Source: Nitrospira japonica (GTDB lineage Bacteria; Nitrospirota; Nitrospiria; Nitrospirales; Nitrospiraceae). Taken from it: DNA of 64,000 bases. The stretch spans positions 2,234,876 to 2,298,875 of the forward strand of contig NZ_LT828648.1 in the NCBI RefSeq assembly GCF_900169565.1, written 5' to 3'. Shown here piece by piece: positions 9,104-17,199 of the stretch (positions are counted from its first letter, which is position 1; each line of letters starts with the position of its first letter). The notes beneath the pieces were generated by a model. That model saw only the letters and a program-made list of their open reading frames with translations, ran no database searches and was not told the DNA's origin. Position numbers and translations under genes: made by a program.

Positions 9104-9204
9104 CGGACAAGGGAGTCCGAATCTGGACCGCCAAAGACGAGGACATGAGAAAAGGACAATGGCGTCCTTTTGGTCCATCATGTGGGCCGGAAGGGCGCTT
9201 TTTT
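9104..9204 (+). promoter_or_regulatory. ANTAR-type antitermination leader A (porin-urtABCDE)
   Basis: Hairpin P1 is CGGAC (9104-9108) and GTCCG (9115-9119) around the six-base loop AAGGGA. Hairpin P2 is an 8-bp stem (9150-9157 with 9164-9171) around AATGGC. Both loops have A at position 1 and G at position 4, the two bases ANTAR proteins require. The 3' side of P2 is also the 5' side of the terminator at 9162-9198, so the two structures exclude each other. ANTAR binding should favour P2 and allow transcription into the porin and urt genes. The sequence match is direct; regulation is inferred. Confidence 0.82.
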
Positions 9205-9209
9205 ATTTT
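9162..9209 (+). terminator. conditional terminator in leader A
   Basis: Bases 9162-9176 can pair along all 15 positions (with several G-U pairs) with 9184-9198 around a seven-base loop, followed by TTTTTTATTTT. The 5' arm begins inside the P2 loop, so formation of P2 blocks this terminator. It sits 63 bases upstream of the porin ATG. Confidence 0.82.
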
Positions 9210-9271
9210 GAATTGAAGTCTGATCCCAACTGGCCAGGGCATTGAGTCAACCAAGAGGGAGATCCACTGTT

Positions 9272-10762
9272 ATGAAGGGCGGAAGAAAACGTCACCATGT
9301 ACTTGGAAGCATTGGCGTCGCGGTAGTGACCCTGGCGCTCTTCAGTGCTGTCGCCTCGGCTGCGGAGGCACAGAGCGCGGGAGAATCAACCGGTGCGGGT
9401 CGCAAGTCTCGTGAGATGCAGAGTCCCCCTGCCTCATCCGAGCCGTCTATGGGAAATGAAGAAGGACAGAGTGCAGGTGAGTCAACCGGCGGCGGTCGTC
9501 TGTCACGTGAAACGCAGACTCCTCCCGCGGTCATCTGCGGAGGGTGCGTGACCCATACTCATGATGCCCAAGCCAAAGGCAGCATCGTTCCATACGGCCG
9601 CATCGAATTGGACGGCATCTACAGCACCCGCAATACCAATCCGCTCGATCCCGGTCAATTCAATGGATACGCCACGGCAGCAGGAAAGAGCAGCAATTCC
9701 TCCTCGACGTTCAATCCGCGCTACAGCGTCTTCGGTCTTCGTGCCGACCGCACGGACGGCGCCAACGTGATCACCGGCGTGGTCGAAACGGATTTTTATT
9801 CGCAGACGGACAACGCGGGAAACATCTCCCCGCGCCTTCGCCTTGCGTTTGCACGGTACTCTCCCAACAACAGCAGGACGAGTGTTACGGCTGGTATGGA
9901 CTGGACGCCGGTCATGGGCCTGCACCCAAATCTTGTCGACTTTTCGATCATGGGTTACAACGGCAATCTCTGGCAGCGTCTCCCGCAGGTCACGGTTCGG
10001 CACCAGTTCAGCGAGCATATCGATGCGCTCGTGACGGTGTTCCGGTTTGAACGAGGGCTGTCGGCGATCCAACCGCAGACGCAGCGGCGTCCGTTCACAG
10101 GCAATGGCGTCGGCGGCGTGCCTCCGGTCTCCTGCAACAATCCGACGGGGAACTTTGCCTGTTCCGAGAACGCCTTCAATGATCCCGTCCAGATGCCGTA
10201 CACGGGAACGAGGTTTGGGTATAACGGAACGGGTAAGCTCCAGGGGATGATGGTGGCGGTGAGTGGTGCCTATCGTTGGTATCGTTCGGCTCCGACGGCC
10301 TTGGTCGGTGGTATTCCCTCGGGTCAAGACATCAACTCATATGTAATCGGCGGGGAATTGGTGGTCCCGATCACCAGGCAGTTGAAGTTTTCCGGAGAAA
10401 TTGCCTACGGTCAGGCACTTGGCGTCGAATTCTTCCGGTTCGGTCAGGATCGCAACCTCGGAACCGGAAAACCGATTCGCACGACGGTGGGATGGGGCGA
10501 AATCGATTACGCGCATGATAAAGATACGACTTTTATTGCGGGCTACGGCTTCGACAATCCTCTCAATTCCGATCTGAAAGGGGATGTGGCTGGTCCGGAC
10601 ACCCAGTACCTTCTGAACCATCGCACCTATGTGACGGCCGTTCGTCACATCTGGAGCGACTTCTATATGTCGTTCGAGTGGAACCATCTGATGACCGAAT
10701 GGTCGACCAATGAACGCTTTGCCGGCGACAACTTCATGTTGTCGACCTGGTACAACTTCTAA
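9272..10762 (+). CDS. outer-membrane porin of the urea uptake operon (FmdC-like)
   Basis: 496 residues from ATG 9272, preceded by GAGGGAG at 9255-9261. A signal peptide (about 1-30, ending VASAAEA) leads into a low-complexity region with a duplicated 21-residue unit beginning QSAGESTG (DNA 9371-9433 and 9467-9529). Next comes a CGGCVTHTHD segment and then a beta-barrel of porin type ending in aromatic YNF. It lies directly upstream of urtABCDE under leader A, so passage of urea or short amides across the outer membrane is likely. The porin class is well supported; the substrate comes from context. Confidence 0.8.
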   Translation: MKGGRKRHHVLGSIGVAVVTLALFSAVASAAEAQSAGESTGAGRKSREMQSPPASSEPSMGNEEGQSAGESTGGGRLSRETQTPPAVICGGCVTHTHDAQAKGSIVPYGRIELDGIYSTRNTNPLDPGQFNGYATAAGKSSNSSSTFNPRYSVFGLRADRTDGANVITGVVETDFYSQTDNAGNISPRLRLAFARYSPNNSRTSVTAGMDWTPVMGLHPNLVDFSIMGYNGNLWQRLPQVTVRHQFSEHIDALVTVFRFERGLSAIQPQTQRRPFTGNGVGGVPPVSCNNPTGNFACSENAFNDPVQMPYTGTRFGYNGTGKLQGMMVAVSGAYRWYRSAPTALVGGIPSGQDINSYVIGGELVVPITRQLKFSGEIAYGQALGVEFFRFGQDRNLGTGKPIRTTVGWGEIDYAHDKDTTFIAGYGFDNPLNSDLKGDVAGPDTQYLLNHRTYVTAVRHIWSDFYMSFEWNHLMTEWSTNERFAGDNFMLSTWYNF

Positions 10763-10833
10763 ACCTGCGTTCCGCCTGACGGCGTTCATCGCCCATGGTC
10801 CGGCGTCACGTTCACGGCGAAAGGAATCTGACG

Positions 10834-12195
10834 ATGGAAAATAAGAAGCAACAGACCGAAATTACATCAACCGAGCCATCCATGGACGGCGGTCCGTCCC
10901 GACGGGATTTTTTGGTGCGAGGCGCCAGGCTCACGGCCGGCGTTGGTGTGGCGGCCCTGCTGGGGAATCTGGGGCAATGGGCGCTCTCTTATGCGGCGGA
11001 CAAGGAGCCGATCAAGATCGGCGTGCTTCATTCTTTGAGCGGAACGATGGCGATCAGCGAGGTGTCGCTCCGTGACGTCGTCCTCATGGCCATCGAAGAA
11101 ATCAATGCAAAAGGTGGCGTGTTGGGACGTCAGGTAAAACCGGTGGTGGTGGATCCGGCTTCCAACTGGGACCTGTTCGCGGAAAAGGCCAAGCAGCTCC
11201 TGCTCCAGGACAAAGTGTCCGCCGTATTCGGATGCTGGACCTCGGTGAGCCGCAAGTCCGTCCTGCCCGTGTTCGAAAAAAACAACGGATTGCTGTTCTA
11301 TCCGGTTCAATACGAGGGAGAAGAGTGCTCCCGGAACGTGTTCTACACTGGGGCGGCGGTGAATCAGCAGGCGGTGCCGGCGGTGGAATATCTGATGAGC
11401 AAGGATGGCGGCAGCTACAAGAAGTTCTATTTGCTGGGGACCGATTACGTGTATCCGCGCACCACGAACAAGATCCTCCGTGCCATGCTCCTGGCAAAGC
11501 ATGTTCCGGAAGCCGGCATCATGGAAGAGTACACCCCGTTTCATCACCAGGACTATCAGACCATCGTCGGCAAGATTAAGAAGTTCGCCGCGGGCGGGGG
11601 CGCGGCGGTGATCAGCACCATCAACGGCGACAGCAACGTCCCCTTCTACAAAGAGTTTGCCAATCAGGGGTTGCGGGCCGAAGATGCGCCGATCATGGCA
11701 TTCAGCGTGGCGGAAGACGAATTGCGCGGGATGGATACGACGGCCCTGGTCGGACACTTGGCGGCCTGGAACTATTATCAGAGCGTCGATACGCCGCAAA
11801 ACAAGCAGTTCGTCTCGAACTTCAAGGCCTATTGCAAGAAGAACAGTCTGCCGGACGGCGACAAGCGGGTGACGGACGATCCGATCGAAGCGGCGTATTT
11901 CGGAGTCTATATGTGGAAGCAGGCGGTCGAGAAGGCCGGCGCCGTCGATGTCGACCAGGTTCGTAAGGCCGTCTACGGCCAGAAGTTTCTCGCGCCGGGC
12001 GGCGAGGTCATGATGGACACCGGCAACCATCATACGCACAAGCCGGTGCTCATCGGGGAGATCTTGAAAGACGGACAGTTCAAGGTCGTCTCCCGCTCAA
12101 AGGGCCTGGTCAAGCCGGAGCCCTGGAGTGAATACACGAATCCGGACAAGGGCTGTGACTGGATCAGTCATCAGGGCACCTACCAGAAAAAGTAG
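10834..12195 (+). CDS. urtA: urea ABC transporter substrate-binding protein UrtA
   Basis: 453 residues from ATG 10834 with AAAGGA upstream. The N-terminus carries a twin-arginine signal (SRRDFLVRG plus a hydrophobic stretch), so it is exported folded. The mature part begins IKIGVLHSLSGTMAIS, the type I periplasmic-binding fold used for urea and short amides. It is the periplasmic receptor for UrtBC and is followed by a stem-loop and urtB. Similarity across the full length is to UrtA and not to the branched-chain amino-acid LivK group; the gene order agrees. Confidence 0.93.
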   Translation: MENKKQQTEITSTEPSMDGGPSRRDFLVRGARLTAGVGVAALLGNLGQWALSYAADKEPIKIGVLHSLSGTMAISEVSLRDVVLMAIEEINAKGGVLGRQVKPVVVDPASNWDLFAEKAKQLLLQDKVSAVFGCWTSVSRKSVLPVFEKNNGLLFYPVQYEGEECSRNVFYTGAAVNQQAVPAVEYLMSKDGGSYKKFYLLGTDYVYPRTTNKILRAMLLAKHVPEAGIMEEYTPFHHQDYQTIVGKIKKFAAGGGAAVISTINGDSNVPFYKEFANQGLRAEDAPIMAFSVAEDELRGMDTTALVGHLAAWNYYQSVDTPQNKQFVSNFKAYCKKNSLPDGDKRVTDDPIEAAYFGVYMWKQAVEKAGAVDVDQVRKAVYGQKFLAPGGEVMMDTGNHHTHKPVLIGEILKDGQFKVVSRSKGLVKPEPWSEYTNPDKGCDWISHQGTYQKK

Positions 12196-12209
12196 CCGGT
12201 GAGAATACG

Positions 12210-12242
12210 GCGGGTGACGCGGACGAATGTGGCGTCACCCGC
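12210..12242 (+). other. stem-loop between urtA and urtB
   Basis: An 11-bp perfect stem (12210-12220 with 12232-12242) encloses an 11-base loop, 14 bases after the urtA stop. No T-run follows. Such hairpins behind binding-protein genes commonly stabilise the upstream mRNA and raise the ratio of binding protein to permease. That role is inferred here. Confidence 0.6.
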
Positions 12243-13826
12243 TTGTCATGTTCGGGAGTTCTCTGGATTGTGATACGATCGGGCCGGTTCTCGTCACTCT
12301 GCGCAGTCCTCCTCTTGTTGTGTTTGTGTTTTGTTCGAGATCGCGCCGCGGCGACCGAACTCCCGCCGGCTTCCGCTCCCGACTCACCGCTCGAACGGGC
12401 ATTGAATCAGCTCACCAGCGACGATGAGACCGTCCGTGAGTCGGCGATTCGCACGGTCATCGAACAGGGAGACGTCAGTCTGGTCCCTCGTCTCGACGCG
12501 ATCCGCGCCAATGCGGATCGCTCGGTCCGGCAAGCCATCAAGCCCGTCATGGACCTGCTGAAGAACCGCGCCAATCTCGAGAGTCCCGACCAAGACGTCC
12601 GCCGGTCCGCCGCCACGGATCTCGGGCTGTCCCGTCGCGGGATCGCGATCCCCTGGCTGGAGCGGGCTGCGAACAAGGAAACACACAAATGGGTCCGCTA
12701 TACGATGGAGGAGTCGGGCGCCCTGCTTCGCCTGGCCGTGGACGATCAGACGACGAAACTCGCGGCCATCGACACATTGGCCGCGCTGTCGAGTCAGAAC
12801 GCCGTCCCGGGACTCAAGGAACTGGTCGAGGCTGGAGGGACGGTTGACGCGAGCGGTCCCCAGCAAGAATTGTCGCGGGCGGCTGCCGCGGCCATCGAAC
12901 GGATCGAAACCTGGGCCGCCTGGTCCAACGCCATTGAAACGATCTTCCGCGGGATCAGCCTGAGTTCCATTCTCCTCATCATGTCCGTCGGCCTGGCCAT
13001 CGTGTTCGGCCTGATGGGCGTGATCAACATGGCCCACGGGGAACTGATGATGGTGGGGGCCTACGGAACTTTCCTGACCCAGGAATTCTTCAAGGCGTTT
13101 CTGTCTCCCGCGTTCTTTGACTACTATTTCGTTTTGGCCATGCCGGTCGCATTTCTCTTGGCTGCGGCCTGTGGATTACTGCTGGAAGCGACGGTCATTC
13201 GGTTCCTCTACGGCCGGCCGCTGGAGACCATGCTGGCGACGTGGGGAGTCAGCCTGATTCTCATGCAAGCGGCACGGGTATATTTCGGAGATCTGACGGC
13301 GGTGGTGGCGCCGGCATGGCTCAGCGGGGGCCAGCAGGTGATGGTCGGGGTCTTTCTCCCCAACAACCGTTTGTTCGTGATCGGGTTATCGGTGATCTGC
13401 GTCATGGTCATCTATGCGGTGTTGTTCCGGTCCGCGCTTGGATTGCGCGTCCGCGCCGTGACGCAGAATCGCAACATGAGCGCGTGTCTTGGCATTCCGA
13501 CCCGGAAAGTCGACGCGTATACGTTCGCCTTCGGATCCGGGCTGGCAGGGATCGCCGGCTGGGCGTTGACCTTGATCGGGAACGTGGAGCCAGGACTGGG
13601 CCAGAACTACATCGTCGACTCCTTCATGGTCGTGGTGACCGGCGGTGTGGGCAAGCTCGCCGGGACGATCGTGGCGTCGCTGGGCATCGGCGGGCTCAAC
13701 AAGCTGCTCGAGCCTGGTCTGGGGGCCGTGTACGGCAAAGTCTGTATTCTCGTCCTGGTCATTCTGTTCCTACAATGGCGACCCTCGGGCCTGTTCGCCG
13801 TGAAAGGGCGCCACGCCGACTCCTAG
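12243..13826 (+). CDS. urtB: urea ABC transporter permease UrtB
   Basis: 527 residues if read from the TTG at 12243; a GTG at 12270 lies outside the preceding hairpin and is a credible alternative. UrtB has a signal-like N-terminus, a periplasmic helical-repeat region (about 45-215), then the LivH-like permease domain with about eight membrane helices (from about 230). The long N-terminal extension is normal for UrtB and absent from LivH. It forms the inner-membrane channel with UrtC. Confidence 0.9.
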   Translation: MSCSGVLWIVIRSGRFSSLCAVLLLLCLCFVRDRAAATELPPASAPDSPLERALNQLTSDDETVRESAIRTVIEQGDVSLVPRLDAIRANADRSVRQAIKPVMDLLKNRANLESPDQDVRRSAATDLGLSRRGIAIPWLERAANKETHKWVRYTMEESGALLRLAVDDQTTKLAAIDTLAALSSQNAVPGLKELVEAGGTVDASGPQQELSRAAAAAIERIETWAAWSNAIETIFRGISLSSILLIMSVGLAIVFGLMGVINMAHGELMMVGAYGTFLTQEFFKAFLSPAFFDYYFVLAMPVAFLLAAACGLLLEATVIRFLYGRPLETMLATWGVSLILMQAARVYFGDLTAVVAPAWLSGGQQVMVGVFLPNNRLFVIGLSVICVMVIYAVLFRSALGLRVRAVTQNRNMSACLGIPTRKVDAYTFAFGSGLAGIAGWALTLIGNVEPGLGQNYIVDSFMVVVTGGVGKLAGTIVASLGIGGLNKLLEPGLGAVYGKVCILVLVILFLQWRPSGLFAVKGRHADS

Positions 13827-13847
13827 CCGGCTGACGCATCATCTCCC

Positions 13848-14987
13848 ATGGCCGACGCGCGCGACATCCAACCTTCCGCTCCACGCGAAGCGAGCCTGGC
13901 GTTCTGGGTCTCGGGGTTCGTATTGCTGGTGGTAATGCCGTTGTTGAACGTCCTGCCGGCCGAAGATTCCTGGTTGCATCTGTCCGACTTCTCGCTGAAT
14001 CGGTTCGGAAAGTTTCTTGCGTTTGCCATTCTGGCGCTCGGGCTCGATCTGATCTGGGGATACACCGGCATCCTCAGTCTGGGCCAGGGGGTGTTCTTCG
14101 GACTCGGAGCGTACTGCATGGGCATGCATCTCATGCTCACGATCGGCAAGGAAAGCGTCTACGGCAGCGACCTGCCTGACTTCATGGTCTGGAACCAAGT
14201 CAAGGAACTTCCACTGTTTTGGCAACCGTTCCACAGCTTTCCCCTCGCGGTGCTCGGGGCCGTCCTGGTTCCCACCTTCTTTGCCCTGGTGTTCGGATTT
14301 CTGGCGTTTCGCAGCCGGATCAAAGGCGTGTACTTTGCCATCATCACCCAGGCGCTGGCCTTGGTCGCCTGGCTCGTCTTCAATCGAAACGAGACGAATC
14401 TCGGCGGCACCAACGGCCTCACCGATTTCAAACAGCTGCTCGGATTCCGCCTCTCCGAACCCGGGACGCAGCGGGCGTTGTACGTGATCACGGTGCTCTG
14501 TCTCGGAGGCGCCTATCTGCTGTGCCAGTGGATCATCCGGTCACGAGCCGGAAGAGTGCTCATCGCCGTCCGCGACAGCGAACAGCGCGTTGCGTTTTCT
14601 GGTTATGCCCCGGCGAACTATAAGCTGTTCGTGTTCGTCGTCGCCGCGGCATTGGCCGGACTGGCGGGGCTGCTCTACGTGCCCCAGGTCGGCATCATCA
14701 CGCCCGCGCAGATCGGCGTCCTGCCTTCGCTGGAGATGGTCATTTGGGTGGCGGTCGGAGGGCGTGGGACGCTGGCGGGCGCCGTGCTCGGCGCGGTCAG
14801 CGTGAACCTGGGCCGCAGCGTGCTGACGAACTATTTTCCCGAGCTGTGGCCGTTTATGCTGGGGGGATTGTTCGTCACGGTGGTGTTGCTGTTTCCTGAC
14901 GGCCTGGTCGGCATCCTCCACAAACTGAAGGACCGGGTTGCTTCGCGAAAGACCGCTCGGCTGGCCGAAGGAGAGGCACAGATATGA
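13848..14987 (+). CDS. urtC: urea ABC transporter permease UrtC
   Basis: 379 residues with about nine to ten membrane helices, the LivM-like second permease. The conserved stretch LGLDLIWGYTGILSLGQGVF is visible near residues 63-82. It starts 21 bases after urtB and overlaps urtD by four bases (ATGA). Confidence 0.92.
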   Translation: MADARDIQPSAPREASLAFWVSGFVLLVVMPLLNVLPAEDSWLHLSDFSLNRFGKFLAFAILALGLDLIWGYTGILSLGQGVFFGLGAYCMGMHLMLTIGKESVYGSDLPDFMVWNQVKELPLFWQPFHSFPLAVLGAVLVPTFFALVFGFLAFRSRIKGVYFAIITQALALVAWLVFNRNETNLGGTNGLTDFKQLLGFRLSEPGTQRALYVITVLCLGGAYLLCQWIIRSRAGRVLIAVRDSEQRVAFSGYAPANYKLFVFVVAAALAGLAGLLYVPQVGIITPAQIGVLPSLEMVIWVAVGGRGTLAGAVLGAVSVNLGRSVLTNYFPELWPFMLGGLFVTVVLLFPDGLVGILHKLKDRVASRKTARLAEGEAQI

Positions 14988-15748
14988 GCGAACGGGGCTC
15001 GATCATCTATCTGGAAGGGGTCACCGTCGACTACGACGGCTTTAAGGCGCTCAACAGTCTTAATTTCATCGTGAACTTCAATGAATTGCGCGTCGTGATC
15101 GGACCCAACGGCGCGGGAAAAACCACGCTGCTCGACGTCATCTGCGGCAAAGTGAAGCCGGCGGCGGGCCGGGTGATCTTCGGCAAGGATACGGATCTGA
15201 TAGGCAAGCGGGAAGACGACATCGTCAAGCTCGGAATCGGAAGGAAGTTCCAGGCTCCGTCCATCTACGCGAACCTGACCGTCTGGGAGAATCTCGATCT
15301 CTCGTTGAAACGGCCCAGCAAGGGCGTTTTCCACACGCTCTTGAGTCAATCGACCCGAGAAGAACAGGCGAGAATCCACGAGGCGCTGGCCACGATCAGT
15401 CTGGAAGGATTTTCGAGGACGCGGGCAGGTTCCTTGTCGCATGGACAGAAGCAGTGGCTGGAGATCGGCATGGTCATCCTGCAGGATCCCTCGTTGCTCC
15501 TGGTGGATGAACCGGTCGCCGGCATGACGGACAAGGAGACCGAGCAGACCGGAATCCTCTTGCAGTCTCTCGCGGCCCGCCATGCCATCATCGTGATCGA
15601 GCACGACATGGAATTCGTCCGCCAGATCGCGCGGATCGTCACCGTGTTGCACGAAGGCACGGTAATCTGCGAGGGGACGGTCGAAAAGGTGCAGGGCGAC
15701 GCGCGCGTGCGTGAAATCTACCTGGGGCGGCAGAAAGTGCATGCTTGA
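14984..15748 (+). CDS. urtD: urea ABC transporter ATP-binding protein UrtD
   Basis: 254 residues. Walker A is GPNGAGKTT, the signature is LSHGQKQWLEIG (the SHGQKQWLEI form typical of UrtD), and Walker B is LLLVDEPVAGM. Powers urea import with UrtE. The start overlaps the urtC stop. Confidence 0.94.
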   Translation: MSERGSIIYLEGVTVDYDGFKALNSLNFIVNFNELRVVIGPNGAGKTTLLDVICGKVKPAAGRVIFGKDTDLIGKREDDIVKLGIGRKFQAPSIYANLTVWENLDLSLKRPSKGVFHTLLSQSTREEQARIHEALATISLEGFSRTRAGSLSHGQKQWLEIGMVILQDPSLLLVDEPVAGMTDKETEQTGILLQSLAARHAIIVIEHDMEFVRQIARIVTVLHEGTVICEGTVEKVQGDARVREIYLGRQKVHA

Positions 15749-16451
15749 GCTGAGCCACATCAACGCCTACTACGGGGAAAGCCACATTCTTCGGAACGTG
15801 TCGTTCGCCGTTTCCCCCGGCGAAGTGGCCTGCCTGATGGGGCGCAACGGTGTGGGGAAGACGACCACGCTGAAAGTCATCACGGGGCTGCTGGCGGTCC
15901 GGTCCGGAAACTTGAAATTCGATGGAGCGGATGTCACCAAGCTGCCGACCGACCGGAGAGCGCGGCGGGGGTTGGCCTACGTTCCTCAGGGCCGCGAGAT
16001 CATTCCTCATCTGACGGTGCGGGAAAATCTGCAATTGGGATTTTGGGCGAGGGCCGAGGCGCCCGGACGCGGGGTCGAGCGCGAGGCGTTCGACGAGGTG
16101 TATCAACTCTTTCCCAAGCTCACCCACATTCTCCATCGTCCGGGCGGGGTCTTGAGCGGCGGAGAGCAGCAGCAGCTTGCGATCGGGCGGGCCCTGCTCT
16201 CGTGTCCGAAACTCCTGCTGCTCGACGAGCCGACTGAAGGCATTCAACCCTCCGTCGTCGATCAGATCGAGGACGTGATCATCCAGTTCAAGAATTCCAG
16301 ACGGTTCGCCATTCTTCTGGTCGAACAGGGCCTGCATTTTGCCGCTCGATTGGCGGAGAAGTATGTGGTCATGGCCAAGGGGGCGGTCGTGGCCTACGGC
16401 AGGAGCGACGAATTGAACGCCGACATGGTCAGGCAGCACCTGACGGTGTGA
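15741..16451 (+). CDS. urtE: urea ABC transporter ATP-binding protein UrtE
   Basis: 236 residues from ATG 15741, giving the family N-terminus MLELSHINAYYGESHIL; this start overlaps urtD by eight bases. Walker A is GRNGVGKTT, the signature LSGGEQQQLAIGRAL, and Walker B LLLLDEPTEGIQP. Second ATPase of the urea importer and last gene of the porin-urt operon. The following 286 bases have only weak dyads and no clear terminator. Confidence 0.94.
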   Translation: MLELSHINAYYGESHILRNVSFAVSPGEVACLMGRNGVGKTTTLKVITGLLAVRSGNLKFDGADVTKLPTDRRARRGLAYVPQGREIIPHLTVRENLQLGFWARAEAPGRGVEREAFDEVYQLFPKLTHILHRPGGVLSGGEQQQLAIGRALLSCPKLLLLDEPTEGIQPSVVDQIEDVIIQFKNSRRFAILLVEQGLHFAARLAEKYVVMAKGAVVAYGRSDELNADMVRQHLTV

Positions 16452-16737
16452 CGGCCCGATGTTTCCACTCCGTCGCGAGACGAATTCGCGCGACTTCCCG
16501 TCGATCCACGAGGCCAGTGGGTCCCGACTCTTCGGTCCTTCAGCCATGAATGGCTCCTGATTCATCCGCGTGTTCCCCGCCGCTGGTTCATCGATCATGT
16601 CGCGAATTCCATGCCGACAGAGTATGATCTTTCTCGGCATCGAGCAAAAGTGAATGCACGAGGAAGACAATCTCCATCAACCGGTGGAACTGCGGAGTGA
16701 TTCATCACGGCAATGTCGGAGGAAGTTGTCCTTTCCG

Positions 16738-17157
16738 ATGATTAGACGGCGCCGGACATTCCAGGTCCGAACTATCTTGGCGAAAAGCGGTCCGGGGCAT
16801 GTTGTGATATGCGCCATGACGCTGGTCCTAACGGTCACCGGCTGCGCGACCAAACACTACACGCCGTTGGCCGAGGCCGACGACGACCAGGTCGAGCAGC
16901 TCACTGAAAACGTCTTTCGAGTCGAATATCGCGTCAGCGCCTTTACGTCCCAGGCGGCATTGGATCGATATTTCCTCCGTCGCTGCGCGGAGCTGACGTT
17001 GCGGGAATCCTACGACTATTTCCACGTCGGACGGCGATTCGATATACTCATGCTTTCGCGTCGCACCTCCATGACGCTGACCATGTTCAAAGGGGAAAGA
17101 CCGGCCGATAATCCGGATCTCATCGACGCCAGGTCGGTGTTGCGCGAGTCCGAATAG
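16738..17157 (+). CDS. small lipoprotein, CC0125/CC1285-like
   Basis: 139 residues from ATG 16738, preceded by GGAGGAAG at 16719-16726. The signal ends in TVTGC, a lipobox. The mature part FRVEYRVSAFTSQAALDRYFLRRCAELTL resembles the small lipoprotein family named after Caulobacter CC0125/CC1285, whose function is unknown. A longer frame opens at 16654 but lacks a ribosome site. Confidence 0.65.
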   Translation: MIRRRRTFQVRTILAKSGPGHVVICAMTLVLTVTGCATKHYTPLAEADDDQVEQLTENVFRVEYRVSAFTSQAALDRYFLRRCAELTLRESYDYFHVGRRFDILMLSRRTSMTLTMFKGERPADNPDLIDARSVLRESE

Positions 17158-17175
17158 TCCAGGAGGCATCCCTGC

Positions 17176-17199
17176 ATGGTGGAACGCAAGACATCCTGA
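17176..17199 (+). CDS. seven-codon minicistron upstream of porin gene
   Basis: ATG 17176 follows an ideal AGGAGG (17161-17166) at nine bases and encodes MVERKTS before TGA 17197-17199. The stop overlaps the ATG of the next gene (TGATG), which has no ribosome site of its own. Translation of the porin may therefore depend on reinitiation after this short peptide. No codon bias suggests a classical amino-acid attenuator. Confidence 0.5.
   Translation: MVERKTS

Noticed and set aside
11208-11220. GGAC-AAAGT-GTCC inside urtA
   Set aside because: The loop has five bases and lies in coding sequence with normal codon use; chance match.
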